A stretch of DNA of 64,000 bases from Marthasterias glacialis (GCA_911728455.2 OU452231.1:2884236-2948235); one strand, 5' to 3'; shown: positions 49,245 through 61,379, counted from the stretch's first letter. The notes: generated from the sequence alone by a model not told the origin. A program made the numbers and translations.

Positions 49245-50731
49245 ACGAGAAAACAAAAACCCAATCAAAAACCGAATCTGATTCACTCACAATGGTACTG
49301 TCTACGGTGTTAGTATAATGTACAAAAGGTCATTTCTTTCATAAAAACCTATGGAGTAGTGAAAAAGATTCCACCGTCAACCGCGACTCTAATTTTCTAC
49401 CCATGTGTGCGATTGTCCAAAGCCAACCGTTGAGAGTGTCAACGGTTAACGGGTACTCGGCTGCGCTGCCTAAAATTCACACTACGCTGTCTAACAGTAA
49501 CACACAGCAACATTGACTACCAAAAATAGCGAAACAAATATTATTGTGGTGATGTGGTGATGACGTCAGGTGGCTTGGGTCAATTCCCTACAAATTTGTT
49601 TCCAATAACCAACCTCCTCTGCGCCCGATGGTGAGTTGGTTTGAATTTCCACTTTTGTTTCAACTACAACCAGACATTAAGATTTTGTCTCTAGGACAAA
49701 ATCAAAGCTGTTCCGATACCTGTGTCTTTAGCTACTTGATTTTTAGCTCTTGAAGCTTCCCGTCGGTTGACCCTGAAGTTAGGGCCAACATGGGTCACAG
49801 TTTCCCAAGGCTAATTAATGTTCAATGCCTAAGAGGTCTATAACCGAAATAAGTTTTAAAATCAGATGTGTACTTCTTCAGATACGGTCAATTTTCAATA
49901 CGGTGAATTTTCCCATAATGATATGTTAATGAGGATAATCTTCCATTAATTTTGTGCACACGACAGAACGTGACGTCCGTTTACTGCCCTTTTAATGACA
50001 TTGGAACATTAATTAACTGAATGAAACATGAATTTATATAATTGAAGAGTTCAGAGAACACACAGGTACAGTGTAGTTTTTATTTACATTTCCACAATGT
50101 TATAAACGTAGTATGAAAAATTGTATCGCTAGTACAGGTGCGCCATAACTTTTGCACGGTAGTAACAAGGAGGGTTGTAACTATAGATAAAAAAGATCTG
50201 TGAGAGTAGGAATATACAACTACCCCGAAAAACACATCAAATGATAGATAGTTTTAATTCTAAATGTCACATCATTTCGGTTGTATTTTGATTTATTTAA
50301 AGAAATTTTAAATATCATAACAATTGGTTGTTGTTTTAAATGATTGTCTTTAAGGGTAATTTTAAATTCAAATATTAAACATTGTGTTTGTGTGTGATGC
50401 GTCTTTTTTTGTTGAAGATCACTCATCAACCTTTGCCACTACGATCGAGCGCACAAGGAACTGTTCGTCTCATGACATTTAATGCATGCAGTTAAAGGCA
50501 TTGCATACGTTTGGTAATGACTCTGAACATTTTTGGCTATCCTCCAAAAATACTATACTTGTACTGTTCAGCATTATTTCTGGAGAATTACGAAATCACA
50601 TCAACAGCTAGTGTGGCCACCTGGACGTCCGTTAATATCGTAGCTCTGTACCATGTTTGCACCGAAGCTTTGCCCGTTAAGAAACTCCTACCCACGGGTG
50701 TTTTTGTAATGTTTGTTTGTTTGTTTGTTTG

Positions 50732-50797
<66 letters not shown>

Positions 50798-52740
50798 TGT
50801 TTGTTCGTTTGTTTGTTTGTTTGTTTGTTTGTTTGTTTGTTTGTTTGTTTGGTTGTTTGTTTGTTTGTTTGTTTGTTTGTTTGTTTGTTTTTTCTGTGAG
50901 GACGGTCGCCTGCATGCGAGAAGCTATCAACTTCTGAATCTAGTACCCTGAACGCGCCTGGAAAAGGTTGCTTCGAACGTTTTTTCGTTACCTAGAAGGT
51001 GGTATAATGTTTTTCCCCATGCGATACCTTTGAACGAAACCCCTAAAATGCAAAGATTCTGCCCTTCAACGTATGCTAACACCTACGGATAGATATCATG
51101 AGACTTCATAAATCTGAGAACACAGTTTCAAACGTTTGTAGTTGTACTATTTGGCATATAATAATTGGTTCTGTCCAATCGCCAAATCGCATCAACAGTC
51201 TGTACCAGATCTTCACAAAAGCTTGGCCCGTTCAGAAGCTTCAAATTTCTCGCGGAGTACATGTATATGCACGGTCGTCTGCAAACACAGCACGGAGTTA
51301 AACCCTGCGCGATCTCAATTTTCTGAACCAGAAAATCCTATACAAATACGTTGACCCGCAAGACCGGCTGGAATTTAAAAACTTTTTTTTCCGTAGTCTC
51401 GAACCATGACGAACTTGTCTTCTCCACAAAATCTTCGTTACAATAACGCTGGCCCGGAAGCCTGTTAGGAATAAAATGTTGACACTCAGACGGAATCTGG
51501 CCTGGTTAGACTTGTTTAAGTCTGTTACCATAAAAAGTCACCGCCTTTACAAAAAAACAAAAAAAACAAAACACAATACTGTACGTCGGTCGCAGAGAAA
51601 GTGTCAGGAATTGATCAAATTTAGAAATTTGTTTCATGTGTTTTGTACACAAATATTAAATCTGTTATAAATGACGTCACGATGACGTGACGGACACAAA
51701 TATGCCACAGTGCACATCTACATCATAAAATAAGTTTAGAACTGAAAAAAAAATTGACGATCGGACGTATACGTAAACCTCGGCTAATTAATTAAGAATT
51801 GTAACAAAATTTACATTTAACGATAACTTCATGTACTAAGCTTCAATTTGATTTAAGATTTGAGTCTGTCATATTTACCAATTTTAAGATTAGGCTTAAA
51901 ACCCAACCTAAAGACACTGTGCTCAAACTCGAGGCATATTTTCATATTTTTGGGGATTACTGCTTAATCTCTGGGCCAATTTCGCTGATTTTTTTTTCAA
52001 CTTACCTTCGGGCACACTTGTGAAGTATGCATATGCATTAGCCACCCAGGGTTCGTTCACTGGTCGAGCCAGCCCTTGACAAACTGGCCATCAGCCAAGC
52101 CCCATATGTTTGTGCACACACAAGCCCTATTAGTTTGTGCACACACTTTGTATCTGCCACTAATCTGTCAACATACAATGGTTGTTATTGATTGACCGAG
52201 ACAGACTGACGATAGAAAAAGCCTCAGGGGACTCTTGTGGTTGTTGGAGGTGGGGGGGGGGGGGGTTTCTTGAAGGACAGATATACACACGCGCACCCCC
52301 TAACAATGGCGTCACACAGAGTCAAAATATTCCCGGACCACTGTTCACCTTACCGGTCAACTACGCACGGCGAGGTCTTTCCCCATGGCAAACTGTTCCC
52401 CTAACAAGGATGACCAAGCACCAAGCTCTCGACAACCTTGACCACACAGACAAGATTTCACGGTCAACCAGTCTCGGCTGTTGTCAACCTTGTGATTCCT
52501 GCCAAAGCTCGCACACATGCACCAAGCAATAACCCACGCACAAAGCGAATTGCTAAGCATAAACCCGGGCAACACTTTGAGAGCACAAATCACTAACCTG
52601 TTCACTCCTAGAAATCTTGCTGTCGACTGACGATGATCACACCGTCTAGTCTGATACAGAATACCCGTACAGTAAGAACACCAGTTACCGTACTGCACAC
52701 TTCACGCAAGCTCACAACTAAATAATTTACATCAGGCACT
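49245..52740. other. Upstream region of methyltransferase; no coding exon seen
   Basis: Should contain the methyltransferase's non-coding first exon and promoter, which I cannot place. Apart from one long microsatellite (50714-50890) and a G-run at 52251-52265, no repeat family or gene is recognised. Confidence 0.5.
50714..50890. repeat. Compound (TTGA)n(TTTG)n microsatellite
   Basis: (TTTG)n, then about 15 TTGA units, then a long (TTTG)n with few interruptions. Open frames through it (NKQT/INQS repeats) are artefacts. Confidence 0.95.
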
Positions 52741-52744
52741 GTCC

Positions 52745-52812
52745 GTTACAGTATGTAAATTATTTAAAAACCGTAATTTGGAGTGAGTCAAAACAATTTC
52801 GAACTACATGTA
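52745..52812 (+). repeat. 68-bp inverted repeat, left copy
   Basis: TTACAGTATGTAAATTATTT, AATTTGGAGTGAGTCAAAAC and TTCGAACTACATGTAAT are repeated in reverse orientation at 63657-63725. Both copies have ACAGTATGTAAAT at the outer edge, as terminal inverted repeats of a 10.9-kb unit would. The copies differ at only a few positions. Confidence 0.75.
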
Positions 52813-52897
52813 ATATCGAAATTGTACGATTACTCTGAATGTTACATAAGGGATTCTTGAAATTATGTTTTAATATTGTGTCTTGTTTTTACCTTAA

Positions 52898-52933
52898 CTA
52901 GCGGGAAACCAGCGCGGGTTTCCCGCTAGTTGA
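52898..52933. repeat. Perfect short palindrome AACTAGCGGGAAACC
   Basis: AACTAGCGGGAAACC and GGTTTCCCGCTAGTT form a 15-bp perfect inverted repeat around a 6-base loop. Likely a foldback remnant; in RNA it would make a strong hairpin. Confidence 0.8.
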
Positions 52934-53711
52934 GTGAAACGCGGTGGTTAGTACACTGAATATTTACACCCGTTTTACATAATTAAGCACTGTCGACAGC
53001 CTCATGATGATTTACACAATGACAACAGTAAAGCCAAGAACATGACATGTTATCCTGCGCTCCCCCCTCTCGCGAGTTTAGAAAAAAAATCTTAGGAAGG
53101 ATTGTTGGTTCTTTAAAAAAAATGTTTTTATTTTTTTCTGTATAATAAGTTTAACATGTTATAATAACAGTCACATTTTGTTGGAGTCTGTTTAATGCTT
53201 TATTCCTTTTTTGTTTGACCTCTATTTAACTATACAAAATGGAGAACAACCAATTATAGTAGTATTTCTGTATTGTTTGGGGTTTTTTTTACAGAGGTTT
53301 TCTTGGTAAATTTCGGCAAAAGTGTATTCAATTTGTTTTTTCCAGATCAGTTGTTCCTGTGTCAAATTCAGAATTCGTGCATTCTATTTCGTTTTAGTGT
53401 CATCCTTTAGCCATGAGTTCATTTTATGAGTTTATTTTAGCATACTATTTTAGCATACTATTCAATTAAGCCAACCTGGTTCGCCTGGAAAAGCTCATGC
53501 GAAATTGAATGCTGTTTTGTTGAATGTTAGTTGACCAAGAAAACCTATACATAAAAAAACAAATAAAAATGAGAGTGGGGGGAAAATAAGACTGTCAATT
53601 CATGTTTTTTTTTCTTAACAATTTGAAAGTTTGTGTTATTAAATTAAAATAACAGCATATCTCACCGTTTTAGTTTGTATTATACATACATACACCCTGA
53701 CTACCGACCTT

Positions 53712-53713
<2 letters not shown>

Positions 53714-53779
<66 letters not shown>

Positions 53780-53780
53780 T
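53714..53780. repeat. (CAGA)n microsatellite
   Basis: About 16 tandem CAGA units with one interruption. Confidence 0.95.
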
Positions 53781-54756
53781 ATACTAATAAACAAACAAAT
53801 TGAATTGTTTAAGCAGGCGGTATTTGTTAAAAACATTTGTAGTTAGCAAAGATAAGTAGGAAAACAGGGGCCAATTTCATAGAGCTGCTGAAGCACCAAA
53901 CTTGCTCATGTTAAAAAACAAAGCTTGCCTGTTATACTCGTGCTACTGGCCAAAACTCCATGCGATGTATGCATTGCTTGTGACTGGTAGCTGCTGTTTA
54001 AAATTAGCATAATAATAATAAAGTTTTGGCAAGTAATCTGTTTTTACTGAGCAAGGATGCTTGTGCTGGTAGGCATAAACTCTTTCTGGTAAAGCACGAT
54101 TGCTTTTCGTGTTGCTTTTTTGTGTATTTGAAGCTGTCCTTCTTTGTTTACAAACTGATGAGCAAACCTTTTTTCTACATATTAGATCAGAGTTCAACGT
54201 GTTTTTTTTTATTTGAATAGTTCTTCGTCTTTTGGGGTTTCTAGTTCTTCATTACTTGAAGGTCACAGAAAAAAAATGATATGGTTTTGTTTGTTTTCAT
54301 TTATTTATGTATTTTTGTTTGAGGAGAGAGGGCAAGCCTTTTCTTTTTGTCAATATACCTTGGTAATTAGTCAAGTTGCAATCGACAGCCTGTGATTGCA
54401 ATAATAAGCGGAATGGTTTTTTTTGGGTTTTTTTTTACAATGTGTATTAAATAAAAAACGTTATTTACACCTTTGATGTACTTTTGGACAGCATATCGTC
54501 AATGTTTTCACGAAGGGACGGGCATGTCAAATTGGAAACAAATCGTGTTTGGAGATAATCACACAAGAGCATCATCACATTTCAAAACTGCAAAACAAAA
54601 GCACAATGCTTATTCTTTTAAGTCTGTACTTTCCTCCTGTGATTTATTATGAGATAAACTTTCATCAAATGAGATTTTTTTATGATCAATTCATCAATTT
54701 ATTTATGATTTATTCGAGAAATTATGAAAAGGACGGGCATCCGAAATTACGATTTT

Positions 54757-54820
54757 TGTGTTTTCACGAAGCGACAGGTATATGCCCGTCGCTTCGTGAA
54801 AACACAAACGTTATATAAAA
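54757..54820. repeat. Hairpin GTGTTTTCACGAAGCGAC
   Basis: TTGTGTTTTCACGAAGCGAC and GTCGCTTCGTGAAAACACAA are perfectly inverted around a 13-base loop. A further half-copy (GTTTTCACGAAGGGACGGGC) lies at 54503-54522, so this is probably one end of a small foldback element. Confidence 0.8.
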
Positions 54821-55303
54821 ACGTTTAGAAATTGTTTTGTTTTTGTTGACTTCTTAATACATTCTCTTTAAAAGTGATGCGTTAAGGGTTTCTTTTTCAT
54901 TTTTTTTGGGGGGTGGTGGAAAAGGGTTTTCAAGATCAAAATATTATAACGCGCGCATTGATAGAAAATTACACACGCCTGCCGCTCGTTATTCTAGAAC
55001 AACATAATTTTACGCACGTCTCGAAAGTCCCGAGAGGGACCTGCGAATCGCAACGGTAGTGAACACTATTAGCGCAACGCGAACCCTTAATGAACACTGA
55101 CGTCACACAGCAACGCGCTGCCCATAACAGAGAAAAAAAGCCCATGAAAACACATTTTTTCTCTTTTTTCCCCTAATCTTCGGCAATTCTTGACGGATGT
55201 TGTTCATTTATAGCTTATTACACGTCTCGGATCGTCATCTATGTTCCGTACAAATTTTAAGGCATTCAGATGAATAATGAGGGAGCCTTTTATGGATATA
55301 TAT

Positions 55304-55332
55304 ACACACACACATGCACACACACACACACC
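55304..55332. repeat. (CA)n microsatellite
   Basis: ACACACACACATGCACACAC-type dinucleotide run. It is followed by a short direct duplication (AATCGGGGACC..TATTGTCC) at 55350-55375 and 55453-55475. Confidence 0.9.
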
Positions 55333-55891
55333 CAAGTTTGTATTTACCTCCAATCGGGGACCTCCTATTGTCCCTCTTTTGTTTGTACTTTAACTTGTTA
55401 GCAACAGCTCCCCTTGGTTTTGAACACGATTTCCAACTGGGGACCTTTTCCAATCGGGGACCCTATTGTCCTCTTTTGTTATAAGTCCCCGGTTTGAATG
55501 CCTAAACAAACTCACATACATACATACAACATTGCGTGATAGTAAGATAATGAATATGTGGCAAAGATGCATTGCTGTTTTTTAAACCGATTTGAAGGTC
55601 AAACATTTTATTAAATTGTCATCAATTGATATTTTGAAGGAGTAGGCAAAGTTATTAGCTTTCTTTTTGATACCTTGAATGAAAGGTTCGTCAGAAATTA
55701 GTAACAGTAAATTGAGATATATGTTAATTCTCAGACTTACGACATGCCTGTCGCAGCAGGCCAGCTACGAAGTATTCATTATACTGTCGTAGGGCTATGT
55801 ACATTTTGGGCTGTATGAAAACTGTTTATTAATACTATTTTTATATGCAACGCACGATGTGCCTAGCATACATATGGTGGATGTCAGTATA

Positions 55892-56140
55892 TGTACTCTC
55901 TCAATGTAAAAAAAAAACACTCCTTTTGTCCGCCAAACCACTCTAGCAAAGAGCCATATGGCGGACAACTCTTTTTTTTAGAGCGAACATGTATTTTCAC
56001 TAGATTCAGACTGAAATTCACCCCACTTTCACTCAAAATAGAGTGGTGAAGAGTGAGTTTCACTCTCAAAAGAGCCAAACTGACACCAATCTTTTATTGA
56101 AGCGAGTGAAATTGTCACTCTTTTACAATGAAAGAGTACT
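55892..56140. mobile_element. Decayed relative of the 44.6-kb palindrome
   Basis: CTCTCTCAATGTAAAA at the left and CACTCTTTTACAATGAAAGAG at the right, with GAGCCATATGGCGGACAACT in the middle, matching the centre of 44595-44977. It is shorter and more diverged. Confidence 0.75.
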
Positions 56141-56261
56141 TGTATAATGTAATGTACATGTACATGTCCACACACATACATGTGTGAGTCAATTATACGC
56201 CACGACAACGATATCCACAGCCGGCTATATCACACTATTCACACTATATCACACTATTCGT

Positions 56262-56338
56262 TGTTGTGTAGTGTCTGCATATTGAATGACCCTGTGTTCA
56301 CCACAGCAATCATTGCTCACAGAAGCATTAATGTTGGT
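56262..56338 (-). pseudogene. Remnant of methyltransferase exon 1
   Basis: After an intron-like acceptor (TTTCATTGTAG), the minus strand reads ACCAACATTAATGCTTCTGT, homologous to ACCAAGATGAATTTTTCTGC at the live gene's start. The start codon is ATT here. Homology continues through SNDCCGEHRVIQY (live gene: SSDYCGEARVLQH) and then decays. The intron sequence upstream is also similar, so this came from a DNA duplication. Confidence 0.8.
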
Positions 56339-57164
56339 CTACAATGAAACCAAGCAAACAAAACCGAAACCAACAACCCTATATAGACCGAATCTGTTTC
56401 CCACGCAACCTAAGTGTCTACAGTAAAAGAACGAGAAACACCAATAATCAATCAATAGAATGTTTTAACGGATCATTTAATCTCACCTTCGCTGATTGAG
56501 AAACTGTGTACACTCAAAGATGATAATTATAAAAAAGCAAGATAGTACACTTGTGCCGTTTTGCATAGCAGATGTAACGATATGGCTCAGCAAAATTGAC
56601 ACATGGGGAAGGACGCCGTCACGCGGTAGGTAGGTAAAACGAAGCAGACAACGTTAACGATGTGTTAGTCATAGTTATAGTCAAATAGGCCTATACAGGG
56701 GAAATTCGCATTAAAGATAACGATGTAAAAGACAAATGATTGAAATGATAATTATTACATAATATCATATTGTTTATAATAGCATTTTTTAATTAAAAAA
56801 AGGGTTATAAATAGGATTTACAAGAGGGTTTTGGCAAACATGGAAAATACATCGGGTATCTTTTCTGCAGACTACAATTTTAAAGCTGCTATCCAAAAGT
56901 CACCATAGCCTTTGTAATTAACCTTTGAATTTTTATGGGATTTTTCCTGTTCCTGGAACGTTTTCAATCTCAATAGGTTTCAGGGATTTTTCAAGACAAT
57001 TAAATTTCCCAGTAATATGGTGAAATGGGAGTACTAAGTAAGCCTATACTGTGATCATGTAGGAGGCCTACAATATAATACCATTCACTTTTAATTGTCA
57101 CTTGCAAGAAGTTACAGTACAATAAAAATTAATGAAAACTGTGGTGGCATTAAAGGGACATCGC

Positions 57165-57410
57165 AAATAGAGATTGACGCCAATATTGGCGCCAATATTC
57201 ACGATTTGTACCTCAAGTCGCAAATATTGACGCCAATATTGACGCCAATATTCACGACTTGGCCCCATGGTGCAAATATTGATGCCAAAATTGACACCAA
57301 TATTCACGACTTTTACCCAAAGTCACAATTATTTACGCCAATATTGACGCCAATATTCACGACTGTGCCCCAAGTCGCAAATATTGACGCCAATATTCAC
57401 GACATACCCC
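57165..57410. repeat. Minisatellite CAATATTGACGC / CAATATTCACGA
   Basis: Short units TTGACGCCAATATT and CAATATTCACGACTT repeat in 45-60-bp higher-order blocks (starts near 57177, 57230, 57285, 57335, 57380). An open plus-strand frame across it (57095-57517) merely follows the repeat. Confidence 0.85.
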
Positions 57411-57852
57411 ATGCTCTAACAAATGCTGTAAAACAGTCTTTTCCATTGGATATGATTTGCCGATCTGTATTAGGGCAACTAGTTACGATTAAGCAATCAT
57501 CAATCGTTTTACACTAATGGAAAGAGAAACAATTCATCAATCGTGACCATTTTGTAGGTTTTCGTTAACTGTCAGAGGCTGGAGAAAGAAAGTAATGTGC
57601 ATAAACCATTAATTATATCAAGTTTGACAAAGACATTTCTTTTAGGAGTTGTTGAAATTTGGTTAAATGAATTGCATTCTGTGTTTCTATGGTAGCTTAC
57701 CGACGTATTACTTAAATCGAGTTGTTGGTAGAATCGTTTTATTTTTTTTATATTTTTTATTCATTTATTTTATTATTATTTTGTTTTAATGTGTTTGTAC
57801 GTCGACTCTATAGCAGATGCGATGGTGACACTCAGTGTCGATATTATATTCC

Positions 57853-58031
57853 TCTACGTAGATTACTCTTCATGCATAACCATGAACCATTTGGGGACTG
57901 AAATATTTTAAGTCAGGCCACCGAGTTTCGGTCGGTAGCGAGGCTGGGTCCAGACCCAAAGATTCTCCAGACATTCCTCTCTTTCCTCCTCGGGAATCAT
58001 CGAGATTTGCTTCATTATTGTCTTAAAAAAA
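57853..58031 (-). pseudogene. Remnant of methyltransferase exon 4
   Basis: The minus strand keeps the acceptor (CTCGACAG) and most of exon 4: MIPEEEREECLENLWVWTQP is read against KIPEEEREECLEDLWVWTQP in the live gene. Relative to the live exon there is an extra T near its start that shifts frame, and a TAA after GGLT ends the frame early. Homology extends past the stop region (RC of TATATTCCTCTACGTAGATT). Confidence 0.88.
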
Positions 58032-58654
58032 CACTGTCGAGATAAACACAATAAAAACGTGTTCAATAAAGTTTCATCTATAGGCTTAAATACAGTAAAT
58101 ATTATGTTAACCCTCGGAGCATCCACATTAATCAACAACTTCCCTGGATCCAGGAGGTTAAAAAATCGTCCACCCTGTCTTTAAGGTCAATAACCCGCCC
58201 TGCAAGCCCAAAACCATTATAAATCACTGTGGGGGTGAATTGGAGTGCCAGTCAAGACTTAGACTTGTGTTATTTACGACCAGTATGCGGCGCAAGTTGT
58301 TTTCACAAAGTGCATACCACCCTGTCCCAAGGGAATACTTGACACAGGGTCAATCAATTACTACACTGAGACAGGTGGCTGCTGTCTTTCAACACTCCTT
58401 ACTCCGCACTGGTTAGGGTCTGTCCAATGGGAGTCTACAGGCTTGTGGGGTATACCAGGGGTGAGGACTACATGGAATCTTGGCCTTATTGGCCCATTGA
58501 AAAAAAATTATGACCATATTTGGTAACCATTGGATTATTTTTTAACCTCCCGGCTGCTCCGAGAGTATATAGGCTTAAGTTATAGTATAACAATAACAAC
58601 ATTAGTTTATAATTAACTCATACGACAAATCAAAAATGACCGCTGTATGAACAT

Positions 58655-58706
58655 ACAATGTGGCTGTTTCTGATTCACTCCACAACTGTATTAGAGTTTT
58701 ACAACC
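58655..58706 (-). pseudogene. Remnant of methyltransferase exon 3
   Basis: Acceptor TTAGCTAG then GGTTGTAAAACTCTAATACA and GTTGTGGAGTGAATCAGAAAC, homologous to live exon 3 (RLWSESEPA region; here QLWSESETA). Only the first ~50 bp are recognisable. With the exon 4 remnant at 57.9 kb it forms the 3' part of a dead gene copy in the same orientation. Confidence 0.75.
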
Positions 58707-58969
58707 CTAGCTAATAAATCACAAACTTTATAAAAATTGAAGTCCTTTTTGCATTGTGGAAAAGAATAACAGGAATTTATTTATCAACACTGATCGTTAT
58801 CAATACAGATAATTCGAATACAAAGTTTCATATTAAAAAAAAAATGGACGTGAATGCTTCACTTGCATTTTATTATAATTCTTAAGATTTATTACATGTA
58901 TTCTAATGACTAATTCGGGTCGTATAGATAGTTCCCACTACACATCTCACAGTGATATGAGTATATTAT

Positions 58970-59180
58970 TGGCTCTTACCGATATATACAAGAGGCTGTT
59001 CGCCCAATAATAACTGCCGTTTCAACACATTTAGTCACGTGGTTCCCAGTGTAAATTGATAACAGCATTAGACAAACAATGCATTTTGGATATTTGTAAA
59101 CTTGCTTGACTATAGAGAGAGAAAATTATGTTTAAACACTATTCGGTTTTTATAGAATGAGGATGGTGATTGGGCCTTAT
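58970..59180. repeat. ~210-bp duplicated segment, copy 2
   Basis: ACAAGAGGCTGTTCGCCCAA, TAACTGCCGTTTCAACACAT, GTCACGTGGTTCCCAG and GAGGATGGTGATTGG, in the same order as at 46728-46940. Confidence 0.75.
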
Positions 59181-59182
59181 TA

Positions 59183-59290
59183 ATTTAGCCTTTCGTCAAT
59201 GCCTTCGTGGCTTAGACAGCTATGTAGCTGCGAGGACGATCGAGCGGGGAAGCCACGAGGGCCTTATCCAGTGCTGAAAGGTTAGCTTAT
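59183..59290. repeat. Imperfect hairpin
   Basis: TTTAGCCTTTCGTCAATGCC with TTCGTGGCTT at the left, AAGCCACGAGGGCC and GAAAGGTTAGCTTA at the right. A small foldback element. Confidence 0.6.
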
Positions 59291-59459
59291 CACAATGCGG
59301 ATGAGGTTAATGCAAGCTGACCCCATCGCTTTTGATTGACTGGGAATTTTGCTGCCCTGTTAGGGTAACAAAACGAGAGAAAAAAAGAAAAACATTAGAA
59401 TTTCCTGACAAGTTGGAAAACGCCCTCGTGGATTCGCCACTCGTGCGCACTGACTTGTC

Positions 59460-59642
59460 AAAAGCAAAAGCGTCATGGCCAAAATGCAAAAGCACCACGT
59501 CAAAAGCAAAAGCGCCATGGCAAAAAAAGCAAAAGCACCACGGCAAAAGCAAAAGCGCCATGGCAAAAAAGCAAAAGCACCACGGCAAAAGCAAAAGCAC
59601 CACGGCAAAAGCAAAAGCGCCACGGCAAGAGCAAAAGCACAT
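59460..59642. repeat. ~20-bp tandem repeat GCAAAAGCACCACGGCAAAA
   Basis: About nine units of GCAAAAGCGCCATGGCAAAA / GCAAAAGCACCACGGCAAAA with a few extra A's. Because the unit is stop-poor, several frames on both strands stay open; none is a credible gene. Confidence 0.92.
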
Positions 59643-59701
59643 TGTAGATATGGGTTAAAGGTCGACTTTGGTTACGGTGAACCATGTGATGTAGTAAATG
59701 T

Positions 59702-59977
59702 TCAACACGTACGGAGTGCAGTTGATCTTAGACCTGCATAACGTTCACACAAGTTCAGGTCCCACGTTAAGGGAGGTAGATACGCAGCATGCTGACTTTC
59801 AATTTTGAAACTCTTCGAAAACTTTTGTAGCAACTGTTTATACAGAGAAGAGTGAGATCTACATCGCCGTAGTAAAGCAAGTATTAGAAAAGACCATAGT
59901 ATGACCACGAAAGACAGTTTGATGGATGTTCGCATCACAGAGAGGCTTTTGAAGGACAAGCAAAGAAAAAAAATCAT
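59702..59977 (-). CDS. Possible first exon of a type II membrane protein
   Basis: Minus-strand open segment. From an internal ATG at 59935 it reads MRTSIKLSFVVILWSFLILA, then LLRRCRSHSSLYKQLLQKF. A basic start, a 16-residue hydrophobic run and a basic stop-transfer edge resemble the signal anchor of Golgi transferases. A TATA-like GAATATAAACTGA lies about 95 bp upstream. No second exon was found and no family is recognised, so chance is quite possible. Confidence 0.25.
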   Translation of the reverse strand: MIFFLCLSFKSLSVMRTSIKLSFVVILWSFLILALLRRCRSHSSLYKQLLQKFSKSFKIESQHAAYLPPLTWDLNLCERYAGLRSTALRTC

Positions 59978-60606
59978 TGGCGGAAAGCACTCAATATAAC
60001 CAAGAAGCTTTTATCAGTTTATATTCCTCTCTCTGTGATGAGGAGTGAGATTATAGGTCAAGGTTAAAAAACTTTGAAGGCGTCATTAACGTTCTTTAAC
60101 GTTCGGGGGTTGGGGAATGTAGGACAGTAGGAGGGATGAAGGAGCAGAGAGAAAGAGAGTTGAAAAGGGGGGTTGAAACGGAGGGAAATAGCAAAAGAAG
60201 AAAGGGGATGGACATAATATAGCAGTTCATTGCAATATACGGCCGGCGGGGGAAGAGAGCATTGGATACAAAACGAGACCAAAACATAAATAGAACAATT
60301 AAGGGTGCCAAAAGGTGCGGAAAAAAACTAGGTGCCTTTTGGACGCTGATCTGCCAAATTAATCTTTGGCAATTGGCGTTTTGTGATGGATGTGCGGGAA
60401 ATTTGAAACTATTTCCGGTGCAACACAAAACATTAGGGGGTAAAAGCGAATGTTGTAATATATATAGCTCTTTGGTCCGGTATCACCCAAATGTCACGTG
60501 ACAAAAAGGAGGAATCCCTCCTTTTCCGGAAATATCCAAAAAGCTCCGAACTCGTTGTCGTCAACATTCGGACAGTGTCGTTGATGGTCGGACATTTCTT
60601 TTGTTG

Positions 60607-60695
60607 ATAAAAAAATCAAAAATATTGCAGACACATCCCATTTATCGTTTTTCACCCCCAACAAATTCAACACTATATTTGAATATATTTGTAAC
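60607..60695. repeat. 88-bp segment repeated at 62500
   Basis: GTTGATAAAAAAATCAAAAA through CAACACTATATTTGAATATA to TTTGTAAC is nearly identical to 62498-62594. The two copies are in the same orientation 1.9 kb apart. Confidence 0.9.
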
Positions 60696-60995
60696 ATTTT
60701 TACAAACTGATTATTCCAGGCTTTTTTAACGTAAACAAAGCCCGTCATCATCCAATGACATCGTCCACCGTTGGTGACAAGTAATGAATATTTATATATT
60801 ACGGTGCGTCATAATCTATGTTTAGCTTGGGTGATGCCTGACCTAAGATTTTTAACAAGAGTCGTCAGGGAACCTTTGGTCAGGGAACCAGACTTGCGGC
60901 AGTACTGAGATCGCGCTTGGCTGTGAGATTGCGATGGTGAAAAATTATCAACAACGTCTTGAGCCAAGACTACAGTTAGAGCCACTTTAGTTAGG

Positions 60996-61205
60996 CGACT
61001 TTTTTTTCGTGGCGACTTTTTTTTTTTACCGACAACTTTTTTTTTGGCGGCGACTGTTTTTTTTTCACGGCGATTTTTTTTTTACCGACGACTTTTTTTT
61101 TCGCGGCGACTGTTTTTTTTCACGGCGACTTTTTTTTCGCGGCGACTTATTTTTTTAGCGGCGACTTTTTTTTTTTGGCGGCGACTTTTTTTTTACGCGT
61201 CGCCT
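60996..61205 (+). repeat. GGCGACTTTTTTTT array, left arm
   Basis: About twelve irregular units of GGCGACTTTTTTTT / ACCGACGACTTTTTTT / CACGGCGATTTTTTTT. It occurs in inverse orientation at 61582-61731, so the two arrays are arms of an inverted structure with about 380 bp between them. Confidence 0.92.
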
Positions 61206-61379
61206 TGCGGGTTGGGATTGTACTGGGGGATTCCCCTATGGTAGGTAAGTCACGCGCAAGCGCACAACTGATGTACTTACAAAGTATAGATCCTTACTTT
61301 TCGTCTTAATGTAAAATATTCTGCCTGCTTTTTGGTTCCACAATATCTTTTTATTAAATTTAAAAAAATATCATGCAAG

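Noticed and set aside
50688-50930. NKQT/INQS-repeat frame
   Set aside because: It is a translation of the (TTGA)n(TTTG)n microsatellite.
52182-52532. 116-codon plus-strand frame
   Set aside because: Includes a G-run and no domain features; overlapped by an equally long antisense frame. Nothing supports either.
57095-57517. 140-codon plus-strand frame
   Set aside because: Periodic peptide (ILTPIFTT/NIDANIHD) follows the CAATATTGACGC minisatellite; no homology and no splice support.
59307-59741. Several overlapping long frames on both strands
   Set aside because: They all run through the ~20-bp GCAAAAGCACCACGGCAAAA tandem repeat; low-complexity K/Q or F/C-rich translations are repeat artefacts.
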